Source: Mycobacterium simiae
GTDB taxonomy: Bacteria > Actinomycetota > Actinomycetes > Mycobacteriales > Mycobacteriaceae
NCBI RefSeq assembly: GCF_010727605.1
Contig: NZ_AP022568.1
Coordinates: 3,100,001 to 3,164,000, forward strand
Reading direction: 5' to 3'
Length of the DNA stretch: 64,000 nucleotides
Below the pieces are notes generated by a model that was not told the origin of the DNA, ran no database searches, and was given only the letters and a program-made list of their open reading frames with translations. A program made the translations under genes and the position numbers. Position 1 is the stretch's first letter. Each line of letters begins with the position of its first letter. Positions 7,749 through 17,689 of this stretch are shown piece by piece.

Positions 7749-8630
7749 GTGCGCGTATTCGTCACCGGCGCCAGCGGAGGGATCGGCTCGGCCGTCGTCT
7801 CGGAATTGCTCACCGCAGGGCATCAGGTCGTCGGCCTGGCTCGCTCCGAGGCTGCGGCCGCGACGGTCGACGGGCTGGGCGCCGAGCCGCTGCGCGGCGA
7901 CATCACCGACCTCGACGTGTTAGCGAAGGCTGCTGCCGACGCCGATGGCATTGTGTACCTGGCCTTCTCGCATGACTTCAGCCGTGCCGGTGACGCGATC
8001 GGTGACGAGGCCCGCGCGCTGGCCGCGCTTGGCGACGTGCTCGTCGACACTGGGAAGGCGTTGGTGCTTGCCGGCGGTACCCCCGCGACGCCCGGACGTC
8101 CGAGCACCGAAGACGATCCGTTCCACACCGAGGGCCCGATGGCGGGCCGCGGCCGCACCGGACGAGCCGTCATCGATCTCGCCACCCGTGGCGTGCGATC
8201 CGCCGTGGTGCGGTTGCCGCGGTCGGTCCACGACGCCGGCGGCCGCTACGGCTTCGCCAGCCTGCTGATTCAGGCCGCACAACACAGCGGGGTGTCGGCC
8301 TACGTCGGCGACGGCAGGCAGCGCTGGCCTGCGGTGCATCGCGACGACGCCGCAACGTTGTTCCGGATCGCCGTCGAACAGGCCCCGCCCGGCTCGGTAC
8401 TGCACGCGGTGGGGGACGAAGGGGACTCGATGCGGCAGATCGCCGAGGTGATCGGCCGCCGGCTCGAGGTGCCCGTCGAGGCCGCGGCGGCCGAGAGATT
8501 CGGCCCGCTCGGGACCATATTCGCGGTCGATCAGCCTTCGTCGAGCGCGCTCACCCGCCGGCGGTTCGGCTGGAACCCCAGTGGCCCCGGCCTGCTCGAA
8601 GACCTGGAGACCGGCGTCATTCCGGCATGA
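7749..8630 (+). CDS. NAD(P)-binding atypical SDR / epimerase-type oxidoreductase
   Basis: A 293-residue protein with an N-terminal Rossmann motif TGASGGIGSAV and an extended-SDR (NAD-dependent epimerase/dehydratase, NmrA-like) fold. The usual YxxxK pair is not evident at the normal position, so it may be an atypical SDR. The GTG at 7749 is preferred because GGAGGGGAGGAG ends 6 bases upstream; a TTG at 7743 sits too close to it. It is divergent from the TetR gene and shares its operator, suggesting a substrate-inducible pair. Substrate unknown; nothing ties it directly to steroid degradation except position. Confidence 0.8.
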   Translation: MRVFVTGASGGIGSAVVSELLTAGHQVVGLARSEAAAATVDGLGAEPLRGDITDLDVLAKAAADADGIVYLAFSHDFSRAGDAIGDEARALAALGDVLVDTGKALVLAGGTPATPGRPSTEDDPFHTEGPMAGRGRTGRAVIDLATRGVRSAVVRLPRSVHDAGGRYGFASLLIQAAQHSGVSAYVGDGRQRWPAVHRDDAATLFRIAVEQAPPGSVLHAVGDEGDSMRQIAEVIGRRLEVPVEAAAAERFGPLGTIFAVDQPSSSALTRRRFGWNPSGPGLLEDLETGVIPA

Positions 8631-8645
8631 GATGGCGCGGCCGGG

Positions 8646-9203
8646 TCAGGAGAAGGTCGTCTGGGCGCACGTGCTCGGCGAGGTGATGTTGACGCCGGGA
8701 TAGACCACCTGGATGTGGGTGCACACGATGACGTTCACGTCGGTCTTGGGCTGACCCGTCGACCAATCCGTGGAGTCGATGCGGCCGGTGCTCTGGTACT
8801 TCTCCGGCGGCCCCTCGCCGAAATACACCGTCGTGATCTCGTCGGTACCCATCGACTTCATCACCCGCTCGTACTGGCCGTTGGCGTGCGCGTCCAGGTA
8901 GGCCATCCGGTTGGACGACCGGATCTCGGTGGTCTGGCGCGCCCACAGGCCGGGGGGAAACCCGGTGACCCCGTTGGGTGTTTGCATATCCGCGCCGACG
9001 TTGAAATCGCAGTGGCCATCGGATTTGAAGCAATTGAGGATGGCCCGCGTCTCCAGCTGGTTGGGGCCGTCCAGCGGGAACAGGGTGGTCGCGGTGTTGC
9101 TTGCCGCCTTGGCGACGGGAACGGCAACCGGAACCGGCAGCACGGTCGACACCAGTGCGGCGGCGGCGCCGGCGATCAGCGTGCCCGTGACCGACCGCAA
9201 CAT
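8646..9203 (-). CDS. Exported protein of unknown function (Rv3572-like)
   Basis: A 185-residue protein with a cleavable signal peptide (hydrophobic residues about 5-30, Ala-rich cleavage region VAKAAS). The mature part has four Cys residues that could form disulfides and no recognised catalytic motif. A conserved hypothetical secreted protein (Rv3572) sits beside kshB at the same place in M. tuberculosis. It is encoded downstream of kshB on the same strand (gap of 47 bases), so it may be co-transcribed under KstR control. Function unknown. Confidence 0.8.
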   Translation of the reverse strand: MLRSVTGTLIAGAAAALVSTVLPVPVAVPVAKAASNTATTLFPLDGPNQLETRAILNCFKSDGHCDFNVGADMQTPNGVTGFPPGLWARQTTEIRSSNRMAYLDAHANGQYERVMKSMGTDEITTVYFGEGPPEKYQSTGRIDSTDWSTGQPKTDVNVIVCTHIQVVYPGVNITSPSTCAQTTFS

Positions 9204-9250
9204 CGGCGCTTCCTTCCGTCGAACCTCAAAGGGAGAACGTAACTGGGCGA

Positions 9251-10333
9251 CTAGTCGTCGTAACTGACTTCTACCGAATCAGATTCCGGGTGAGATTGAC
9301 AGGCCAAGATCAGCCCCTCGTCCAGATCTTGCTGCTCGAGCACGTCGTTGACTTCCATGTTCACTTTGCCGCTGCGCAGCGTGCAGGCGCAGGCGCCGCA
9401 ATGGCCTTCCCGGCAGGAGAACGGCGCGTCGAGGCCCTTGGCGAGCAGCACGTCGAGCAGTTTGGCGCCGCGTGGCCACGACACGGTGTGGGTTTCTCCG
9501 TCCAGCTGCACGACGGCGGTGGCCGGCGGCTGGTCGTCCGCGTCGGTGTCCTCGATCGTCACCGCCGCGAAGGGATCGGACTGCAGCGACTTGAAAACCT
9601 CGATATGTACTTGTGTGGCGGGCACTTTCAGTGCCTCGAGCGCCTGCCGGGCGGCCTCCATGAACGGCCCGGGCCCACAGATGAACGCATGCCGGTCGGT
9701 GAATGGCCCGGCCAGCTTGGCCAGCGCGGCGGTGCTCGGCAGACCTTGCAGCGACTCCAGCCAATGCAGCACCGTGAGCCGGTCGGGGTAGCTGGCGGCC
9801 AGCTCGCGCAGCGCTTCGGCGAAGATTACCGAGCGGTCGTCGCGGTTGGCGTAGACCAGCGTCACCTGGCCGCTGCCCTCCGACAGCGCGGATTTACAGA
9901 TTGACATGATCGGGGTGATCCCGCTGCCAGCCGCGAACAGCAGAAGATCGTCGTCGAGCGTCTTGGGGACGAAGTTGCCCGAGGGGGCCAGCACGTGGAT
10001 CCGCATGCCGGGCTTCGCGTTGTCGCACAGCCAGTTGGACGCGTAGCCGTCGGCGGTGCGTTTGACCGTGACGGTCAGGGCGTCGTCGGTGAACGGCGAG
10101 CTACACAGCGAGTAGCAGCGCGCTACTGAACCGGTGCGGTCGCTGGGCACCCGTAAGGTCAGGAACTGGCCCGGTGCGTAGCGCAGTCGCTCGGGCGGGA
10201 TCGCGGGATCACCCGACGCGTCCGGCACCGCGAACACCAGGGAGCGTGCGTCGTCGGTCTCGTCGACGACCTCGGCGATCTGCAGCTCAAGGACGTGGTC
10301 GCCCAGCGGCTCGTCCAGATCTGCTTGCGTCAA
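9251..10333 (-). CDS. kshB: 3-ketosteroid-9-alpha-hydroxylase reductase KshB
   Basis: A 360-residue reductase that passes electrons from NAD(P)H to the oxygenase KshA, which hydroxylates the steroid at C9 and leads to ring B opening. Domains in order: FAD-binding barrel (RCYSLCSS near residue 70), NAD-binding domain (FICGPGPFM) and a C-terminal plant-type [2Fe-2S] ferredoxin domain with Cys307, Cys312, Cys315 and Cys345. The start is a TTG at 10333 with a GGGAGGGCGGG run just upstream; no ATG or GTG is available in frame. kshA lies 41 kb away at 51,488. It is divergent from hsaA across two KstR boxes. Confidence 0.95.
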   Translation of the reverse strand: MTQADLDEPLGDHVLELQIAEVVDETDDARSLVFAVPDASGDPAIPPERLRYAPGQFLTLRVPSDRTGSVARCYSLCSSPFTDDALTVTVKRTADGYASNWLCDNAKPGMRIHVLAPSGNFVPKTLDDDLLLFAAGSGITPIMSICKSALSEGSGQVTLVYANRDDRSVIFAEALRELAASYPDRLTVLHWLESLQGLPSTAALAKLAGPFTDRHAFICGPGPFMEAARQALEALKVPATQVHIEVFKSLQSDPFAAVTIEDTDADDQPPATAVVQLDGETHTVSWPRGAKLLDVLLAKGLDAPFSCREGHCGACACTLRSGKVNMEVNDVLEQQDLDEGLILACQSHPESDSVEVSYDD

Positions 10334-10358
10334 GACCCGCCCTCCCTTTCATGACAAC

Positions 10359-10372
10359 TAGAACATGTTACA
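10359..10372. promoter_or_regulatory. KstR box, kshB side
   Basis: TAGAACATGTTACA fits TnnAACnnGTTnnA. It lies 26 bases upstream of the kshB start and probably serves that gene. Confidence 0.9.
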
Positions 10373-10426
10373 GAAAACCCGATTTATATCGCCACCAGCC
10401 GCAGGAATACCCTGCTCGACACAAAT

Positions 10427-10440
10427 CAGAACATGTTCTA
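10427..10440. promoter_or_regulatory. KstR box, hsaADCB side (one mismatch)
   Basis: CAGAACATGTTCTA matches the KstR consensus except that the first T is C. It runs into TAGTCT (10439-10444), the same -10-like hexamer in the same phase as at fadE34, so it should control the hsa operon, with a leader of about 45 bases. Confidence 0.85.
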
Positions 10441-10491
10441 GTCTGCTGTGTAAGCCCAGTTGAGTAAGTCAGGCCCAGGAGGCAAACGTAA

Positions 10492-11676
10492 GTGACGTCC
10501 ATTCAACAGCGTGACGCGCAGTCGGTCTTGGCGGGGATCGACGATCTGCTCCCGAAGATCCGGGAGCGCGCTCAGGCGACAGAGGACCTGCGCCGGCTGC
10601 CCGACCAGACCGTTGCCGAACTCGACGAGGTCGGCTTTTTCACCCTGCTACAGCCCGAGCAGTGGGGTGGCCTGCAATGTGATCCCGCGCTGTTCTACGA
10701 GGCGGTACGACGTCTGGCCAGCGCCTGCGGCTCCACCGGCTGGGTGAGCTCGATCATCGGCGTGCACAACTGGCACCTGGCCCTGTTCGAGCAGCAAGCC
10801 CAGGAGGAGGTCTGGGGCGAGGACCCCAAGACCCGGGTCTCGTCGTCGTACGCCCCGATGGGCGCGGGCGTGGTGACCGACGGCGGCTACCTGGTCAGCG
10901 GCTCCTGGAACTGGTCCTCCGGCTGTGATCACGCCACCTGGGCGTTCCTCGGCGGGCCCGTCATCAAGGACGGCCGGCCCGTGGACTTCGGCAGCTTTTT
11001 GATCCCGCGCAGCGAGTACCGCATCGACGACGTCTGGCATGTCGTCGGGCTGCGCGGCACGGGCAGCAACACCATCGTCGTCAAGGACGTCTTCGTGCCG
11101 CGACACCGGTTCCTGTCCTACAAGGCCATGAATGACCAAACCGCGGGCGGTTATCAGACAAACACCGCGCCGGTCTACAAAATGCCTTGGGGCACAATGC
11201 ATCCCACGACTATTTCGGCGCCCATCGTCGGGATGGCGTACGGTGCCTACGATGCCCACGTCGAGCACCAGGGCAAGCGGGTGCGCGCGGCGTTCGCCGG
11301 CGAGAAGGCCAAGGACGACCCGTTCGCCAAGGTGCGTATCGCCGAGGCCGCCAGCGACATCGACGCCGCGTGGCGTCAGCTGAGCGGAAACGTCGCAGAC
11401 GAGTACGCGCTGTTGTCCGCCGGCAAGGAGATCCCGTTCCAGCTGCGGGCTCGGGCCCGCCGCGACCAGGTGCGGGCCACCGGGCGTGCGATCGCCTCCA
11501 TCGACCGGTTGTTCGAAGCGTCGGGCGCTACGGCGTTGGCCAACGACCAACCCGTGCAACGGTTTTGGCGCGACGCGCACGCCGGACGGGTGCACGCGGC
11601 CAACGATCCGGAACGCGCCTACCAGATCTTCGGCAATCACGAGTTCGGGTTGCCGCCCGGCGACACCATGGTCTAG
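10492..11676 (+). CDS. hsaA: 3-HSA hydroxylase, oxygenase component HsaA
   Basis: A 394-residue flavin-dependent monooxygenase of the acyl-CoA-dehydrogenase-like (group D) family. It hydroxylates 3-HSA to the catechol 3,4-DHSA using reduced flavin from HsaB. The sequence shows the family's substrate-channel segments (SGSWNWSSGCDHATW near residue 137, RGTGSNTIVV near 187) and the expected full length. GTG start at 10492 with GGAGGC upstream. First gene of hsaADCB, 3 bases before hsaD, under KstR control. Confidence 0.96.
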   Translation: MTSIQQRDAQSVLAGIDDLLPKIRERAQATEDLRRLPDQTVAELDEVGFFTLLQPEQWGGLQCDPALFYEAVRRLASACGSTGWVSSIIGVHNWHLALFEQQAQEEVWGEDPKTRVSSSYAPMGAGVVTDGGYLVSGSWNWSSGCDHATWAFLGGPVIKDGRPVDFGSFLIPRSEYRIDDVWHVVGLRGTGSNTIVVKDVFVPRHRFLSYKAMNDQTAGGYQTNTAPVYKMPWGTMHPTTISAPIVGMAYGAYDAHVEHQGKRVRAAFAGEKAKDDPFAKVRIAEAASDIDAAWRQLSGNVADEYALLSAGKEIPFQLRARARRDQVRATGRAIASIDRLFEASGATALANDQPVQRFWRDAHAGRVHAANDPERAYQIFGNHEFGLPPGDTMV

Positions 11677-13478
<1,802 letters not shown>

Positions 13479-13492
13479 TTTCGAGGCCGACC

Positions 13493-14059
13493 ATGACCGC
13501 CGCGCCCATCGACCCGCGTACGTTTCGCAACGTGCTCGGCCAGTTCTGCACCGGGATAACGATCATCACCACCGTGCACGACGACGTCCCCGTCGGTTTT
13601 GCCTGTCAGTCGTTCGCGGCGTTGTCGCTCGACCCGCCGCTGGTACTGTTCTGCCCCACCAAGGTGTCACGCTCGTGGCGGGCGATCGAGGCGAGCGGCC
13701 GGTTCTGCGTCAACATGCTTACCGAGCAGCAGAAGGATGTCTCGGCGCGATTCGGCTCCAAGGAGCCCGATAAGTTCGCCGGAATAGATTGGCACCCATC
13801 GGAACTCGGCTCACCGATCATTGTTGGTTCGCTCGCCTACATTGACTGTACGGTGTCCTGTGTGCACGACGGCGGCGATCACTTCGTAGTTTTCGGTGCG
13901 GTGCAATCCCTTTCGGAGGCGCCGAAGATCAAGCCGCGACCGTTGCTGTTCTATCGCGGCGAGTACACCGGCATCGAGCCCGATAAGACCACCCCGGCCC
14001 AGTGGCGCGACGACCTGGAAGCGTTCCTCACCACCACGACCCAGGACACCTGGCTGTAG
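13493..14059 (+). CDS. hsaB: Flavin reductase HsaB
   Basis: A 188-residue FMN-binding flavin reductase that supplies reduced flavin to HsaA. It has the flavin-reductase split-barrel pattern, with TGITIITTVHDD near the start and SFAALSLDPPLVLFC in the flavin-contact region. The ATG at 13493 lies 14 bases after hsaC and gives the normal family length; the longer frame overlapping hsaC is rejected. Last gene of the hsaADCB operon. Confidence 0.95.
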   Translation: MTAAPIDPRTFRNVLGQFCTGITIITTVHDDVPVGFACQSFAALSLDPPLVLFCPTKVSRSWRAIEASGRFCVNMLTEQQKDVSARFGSKEPDKFAGIDWHPSELGSPIIVGSLAYIDCTVSCVHDGGDHFVVFGAVQSLSEAPKIKPRPLLFYRGEYTGIEPDKTTPAQWRDDLEAFLTTTTQDTWL

Positions 14060-14076
14060 CGCTGCAAGATGCGGCG

Positions 14077-14553
14077 TCAGCCGCGGGTCCCCCGAGAGTT
14101 TTCTTGTCGGACCACGCCCGCGTCCGTCGTCGCTTGTGTCGACTCGGCCGACCATGCCCGGTCCTCCTCGGCGGCTTGGGCGTCTTCGGCGTCCCGGCGG
14201 TCGGGCTTGCCGGTCTTGGGGTCGATGCGGTCGGCTCGGTCCCATTGCTCTTGGAGTTGTTCGCGCGAGGCCGCGGCCTCGGTTTGATGCGCGGCGGCAT
14301 GCTCCTGCAATCGGGCGGCTTCGGCCGCCTTGACCTCCGCCTCGGCCTGTGCGGCGCGTGCCTTGGCGGCGGTCTCCTGGGCGAGCGCCTCGCGGCGTTC
14401 GAGTTTGGCCGACTCCAGACTGGCTTGCTCACGAATTTGCTTGGCCTGCCGGTGGCGGCGACTCCGGGTGGCGCTGCTAGCGACGAGCACGCCGGCGATC
14501 AGCAACAGCGCGACTACTACGGCGATCACAATCCATAAGGTGTGGTGGGACAT
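14077..14553 (-). CDS. Small membrane-anchored coiled-coil protein
   Basis: A 158-residue protein with one N-terminal membrane segment (about residues 6-27, Ile/Val/Leu-rich) followed by a basic stop-transfer stretch and a long helix rich in Ala, Glu, Gln, Arg and Lys (about 30-125) that should form a coiled coil. The tail is polar and disordered-looking. I chose the ATG at 14553 because the membrane segment then begins directly after the start. It converges with hsaB and is divergent from nat across a 259-bp region with repeats. No enzyme motif; function unknown. Confidence 0.7.
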   Translation of the reverse strand: MSHHTLWIVIAVVVALLLIAGVLVASSATRSRRHRQAKQIREQASLESAKLERREALAQETAAKARAAQAEAEVKAAEAARLQEHAAAHQTEAAASREQLQEQWDRADRIDPKTGKPDRRDAEDAQAAEEDRAWSAESTQATTDAGVVRQENSRGTRG

Positions 14554-14608
14554 CAGCGGCTCCGGTATCTGTGTGGCGTTCTTGGCTGCAGCCCTACGCC
14601 ACCCGGGT

Positions 14609-14744
14609 CCCCATATTTGACACACCTAAAACAAGACGACGGCGCCAGTTGGAGTGGTTATGGGTTGCCCGGTGGCCCGTCGAGGGGTCGGGCCACCGGG
14701 CCGATCCGATGCGGATCCCCGTATTAGACATATATCAAACAAGT
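14609..14744. repeat. Pair of imperfect 28-bp direct repeats
   Basis: Copies at 14609-14636 and 14717-14744 agree at 21 of 28 positions; both begin CCCC and share TATT, GACA and AAACAAG blocks. They sit 108 bp apart in the gap between the coiled-coil gene and nat and are AT-richer than the surroundings. They could be two sites for one regulator or remnants of a duplication. Confidence 0.5.
14667..14701. other. Strong GC hairpin upstream of nat
   Basis: Perfect 12-base arms (GCCCGGTGGCCC at 14667-14678, GGGCCACCGGGC at 14690-14701) around an 11-base loop. There is no T-run on either side, so it is not a classical intrinsic terminator. It lies between the two imperfect direct repeats. Confidence 0.6.
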
Positions 14745-14812
14745 GCACCGTGCGCGAGGCCGTGGCGGTTACCGAAGCCAGGCAGGATCCGACGCTCGGC
14801 CAGAATGGATGG

Positions 14813-15643
14813 ATGAGACTGGACCTGGCCGGCTACTTCGACCGCGTCAACTACCGCGGCCCCGTCGAGCCGACATTCGAGGTGCTCCAAGACCTGATGA
14901 CGGCCCACACCCGGACCATCCCGTTCGAGAACCTCGACCCGTTGATGGGTGTACCGGTCGGCGACCTGGGTCCGGAAGCGTTGTTCGACAAGCTGGTGGG
15001 CCGGCGCCGCGGCGGCTACTGCTACGAGCAGAACGGGCTAATGGGCTATGTGCTGGCCGAACTCGGCTTCCGGGTGCGCCGGTTAGCCGGCCGGGTGGTC
15101 TGGATGCTGGCGCCCGACGCGCCGGTGCCGGCGATGACCCACACCGCGCTGGCAGTCACCTTCCCCGGGTCGCAGGGTTCCTACCTCGTCGACGTCGGCT
15201 TCGGTGGCCAGACCCTGACATCGCCGATCCGCTTCGAAACCGGTACCGTCCAGCAAACGACGCACGAGCCCTTCCGATTGCACGATCGCGGCGACGGCCT
15301 GGTGCTGCAGGCCCAGATCCGCGGGCAGTGGCAGTCGCTGTACGAATTCACCACGGAAACCCGGCCGCAGATCGACCTCACGGTCGGCAGCTGGTACGTC
15401 TCGACCAATCCGGACTCGCACTTCGTGACGGGCCTGGTCGCGGCGACCGTCACCGACGACGCCCGAATCAACCTGTCCGGCCGGAACTTGGCCATCCACC
15501 GCGCCGGCGGCACCGAAAAGATGCTCCTCGAGGATGCGGCCGCGGTGCTCGACACCCTCACCGACCGCTTCGGGATCGACATCGACGATCTCGGACCGCG
15601 CGATCGGCTCGAAGCGCGGATCGCCGATACCCTCGACAATTGA
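14813..15643 (+). CDS. nat: Arylamine N-acetyltransferase NAT
   Basis: A 276-residue enzyme that moves an acyl group from CoA to arylamines; in mycobacteria NAT lies in the cholesterol locus and can use propionyl-CoA, a product of sterol breakdown. The complete catalytic triad is Cys70 (RRGGYCYEQ), His110 (MTHTAL) and Asp127 (VDVGFG). The ATG at 14813 aligns with the family start; the longer frame from 14654 crosses the hairpin and repeats and is rejected. In M. tuberculosis nat is next to hsaB; here a membrane-protein gene intervenes. Confidence 0.96.
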   Translation: MRLDLAGYFDRVNYRGPVEPTFEVLQDLMTAHTRTIPFENLDPLMGVPVGDLGPEALFDKLVGRRRGGYCYEQNGLMGYVLAELGFRVRRLAGRVVWMLAPDAPVPAMTHTALAVTFPGSQGSYLVDVGFGGQTLTSPIRFETGTVQQTTHEPFRLHDRGDGLVLQAQIRGQWQSLYEFTTETRPQIDLTVGSWYVSTNPDSHFVTGLVAATVTDDARINLSGRNLAIHRAGGTEKMLLEDAAAVLDTLTDRFGIDIDDLGPRDRLEARIADTLDN

Positions 15644-15835
15644 TCGCCGATTCGAACGAGCGCCGGACTTGAAAATAGGGCGGAAATCGACCCGGATATT
15701 CGATCCTGGCAAATGATCTGCCGGCCGCCCGAGTGGCCCCGCCGCGCCATGAGCAGCAACAATGCCGGGTGCGTGAGCTGTGCCATAGGCAACCAGTGCG
15801 GCAAATAACACGGACGCCTATTAATCTGTCCTACC

Positions 15836-17689
15836 GTGAGTCGGGATCACTTGGTGGGCACTGCCGTGCCCACATCGGGCGAGACGGCGCGTAGCCATAG
15901 TTACGGGCTTCGGATCGACGTCCCCGAGGGTCTGACGCTGACGTCATACTTCGACCACAACCGGTCCCTGCACGGTGACGATCCCGCCTACCGCTTTCTG
16001 GACTATTCGCAGGAACCCGACGGACACCCGGTGGTGCTGAGTTGGAATGAGCTGTGGAGCCGGGTTTGCTCGATCGGCGCCCGCCTGCAGCAGGTAACCC
16101 AGCCGGGGGACCGGGTGGCGATCCTGGCGCCCCAGGGCCTGGACTATGTCGCGGCGTTTTTCGGCGCCGTCTACGCCGGCACTATCGCCGTCCCACTCTT
16201 CGCGCCGACCATGTCCGGCCACGCCGAGCGGTTGGCCGCCGTGCTGGCCGACGCCCGGCCCGCCGCCGTCTTGACCACGGCCGCCACCGCCGAGTCCGTC
16301 CGGACATTCATCCGGACGCTGGCGCCGGACCAGCGGCCGCGGATGATCGCCGTGGACGCGCTGCCAGAGACACTCGGTGCGATGTTCACCGGAGCGAACC
16401 TGGACACCGACGACATCGCCTACTTGCAGTACACCTCGGGCTCGACGCGATCACCGGCCGGCGTGGAGATCACGCATCGTTCCGTCTACACCAACGCGAT
16501 GCAGATGGTGATGAGCGGTGGGCTGGATGTCGACGTCCGGACGGTGAGCTGGCTGCCTCTGTTCCACGACATGGGGCTGATGATGATCATGTTCACGGCG
16601 TTTTTCGGGGCGCATGTCACGATCATGGATCCGATGGCCTTTTTGCGCCGCCCGTACCGCTGGATCAAGCAATTGGGCATCGAGTCGACATACGGCCGGA
16701 CCTTCGCCGCGGCCCCCAATTTCGCCTTCGAGCTGACCTCGGAGCGCGGGTTGCCGCCGGCCGGCGAGACTCTGGATCTGAGCAACGTGGTGTGCATCCT
16801 CAACGGGTCCGAGCCGGTCACCATGTCGGCCATCGAGAAGTTCACCAACGCGTTCGCCCCGTACGGCTTGCCCACCAATGCGGTCAAGCCCTCCTACGGG
16901 ATGGCCGAGGCGACGCTGTCGGTGGCCAGCATCTCGCAGGACGCGGCGGCCAGCGCCGTCTATCTCGATCGCGAGCAGCTCGGCGAAGGCCGTGCGGTGG
17001 TCGTCTCGCCGGACGCACCGGGTGCGGTCGCCCAGGTGTCCTGCGGGCAGCCGATCCCCGACCAATGGGCCGTGATCGCCAGCCCGGACGGTGCCGAGGT
17101 GCCGGACGGCACCGTGGGCGAGATTTGGTTGCAGGGCAACAACATCGGCCGCGGGTACTTCGGACGCGAGGACGAAACCCGACGGGTGTTCGGCAACAAG
17201 CTGCAGTCCCGGCTCGACGTCGGCAGCCATGCCGAGGGTGCCGCCGACCACGGCTGCTGGCTGGCGACCGGCGATCTCGGCGTATACCTGGACGGTGAGC
17301 TGTACCTGACCGGCCGGATCAAAGACCTGATCATTATCGACGGGCGCAACCACTACCCGTTCGACATCGAAACCACCGTCGGCGAGTCCTCGCCCGCCAT
17401 CCGCACCGGCTACGTCGCCGCGTTCTCCGTCCCCGCCGCCGACCTCGGCGCGGTCGACGGTGGCTCCGGCGAGCAGCTCGTCGTGGTGGCCGAGCGGGCT
17501 GCCGGCGCCGGCCGTGCCGACCTGGGTGCGGTGGCCGACACGGTGCGGGCGGCTATTTCACGCAACCACCAGGTACGCGTCGCTGACATGCGGCTGGTCG
17601 CCGCCGGCACCATTCCCCGCACGACCAGCGGCAAACTCGCCCGCAGCGCCTGCCGGACCGAGTATCTCGCGGGCAAGTTCAACCGCTGA
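15836..17689 (+). CDS. Fatty acyl-AMP ligase-like protein (FadD/FAAL family), orphan
   Basis: A 617-residue adenylating enzyme. The AMP-binding signature YTSGSTRSPAGVEITH (about residue 201), SYGMAEATL (about 358) and RIKDLIIIDGRNHYP (about 497) are the forms typical of mycobacterial fatty acyl-AMP ligases, which normally hand acyl-adenylates to polyketide synthases or carrier proteins. No polyketide synthase or acyl carrier gene is nearby. A TAATCT hexamer (15822-15827) lies 8 bases before the GTG start. It converges with aspB, the stops overlapping by 11 bases. M. tuberculosis has nothing between nat and aspB, so this is an accessory gene. Substrate unknown. Confidence 0.88.
   Translation: MSRDHLVGTAVPTSGETARSHSYGLRIDVPEGLTLTSYFDHNRSLHGDDPAYRFLDYSQEPDGHPVVLSWNELWSRVCSIGARLQQVTQPGDRVAILAPQGLDYVAAFFGAVYAGTIAVPLFAPTMSGHAERLAAVLADARPAAVLTTAATAESVRTFIRTLAPDQRPRMIAVDALPETLGAMFTGANLDTDDIAYLQYTSGSTRSPAGVEITHRSVYTNAMQMVMSGGLDVDVRTVSWLPLFHDMGLMMIMFTAFFGAHVTIMDPMAFLRRPYRWIKQLGIESTYGRTFAAAPNFAFELTSERGLPPAGETLDLSNVVCILNGSEPVTMSAIEKFTNAFAPYGLPTNAVKPSYGMAEATLSVASISQDAAASAVYLDREQLGEGRAVVVSPDAPGAVAQVSCGQPIPDQWAVIASPDGAEVPDGTVGEIWLQGNNIGRGYFGREDETRRVFGNKLQSRLDVGSHAEGAADHGCWLATGDLGVYLDGELYLTGRIKDLIIIDGRNHYPFDIETTVGESSPAIRTGYVAAFSVPAADLGAVDGGSGEQLVVVAERAAGAGRADLGAVADTVRAAISRNHQVRVADMRLVAAGTIPRTTSGKLARSACRTEYLAGKFNR

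Noticed and set aside
14667..14701. Intrinsic terminator
   Set aside because: Strong stem but no T-run on either strand; kept as an unexplained hairpin.
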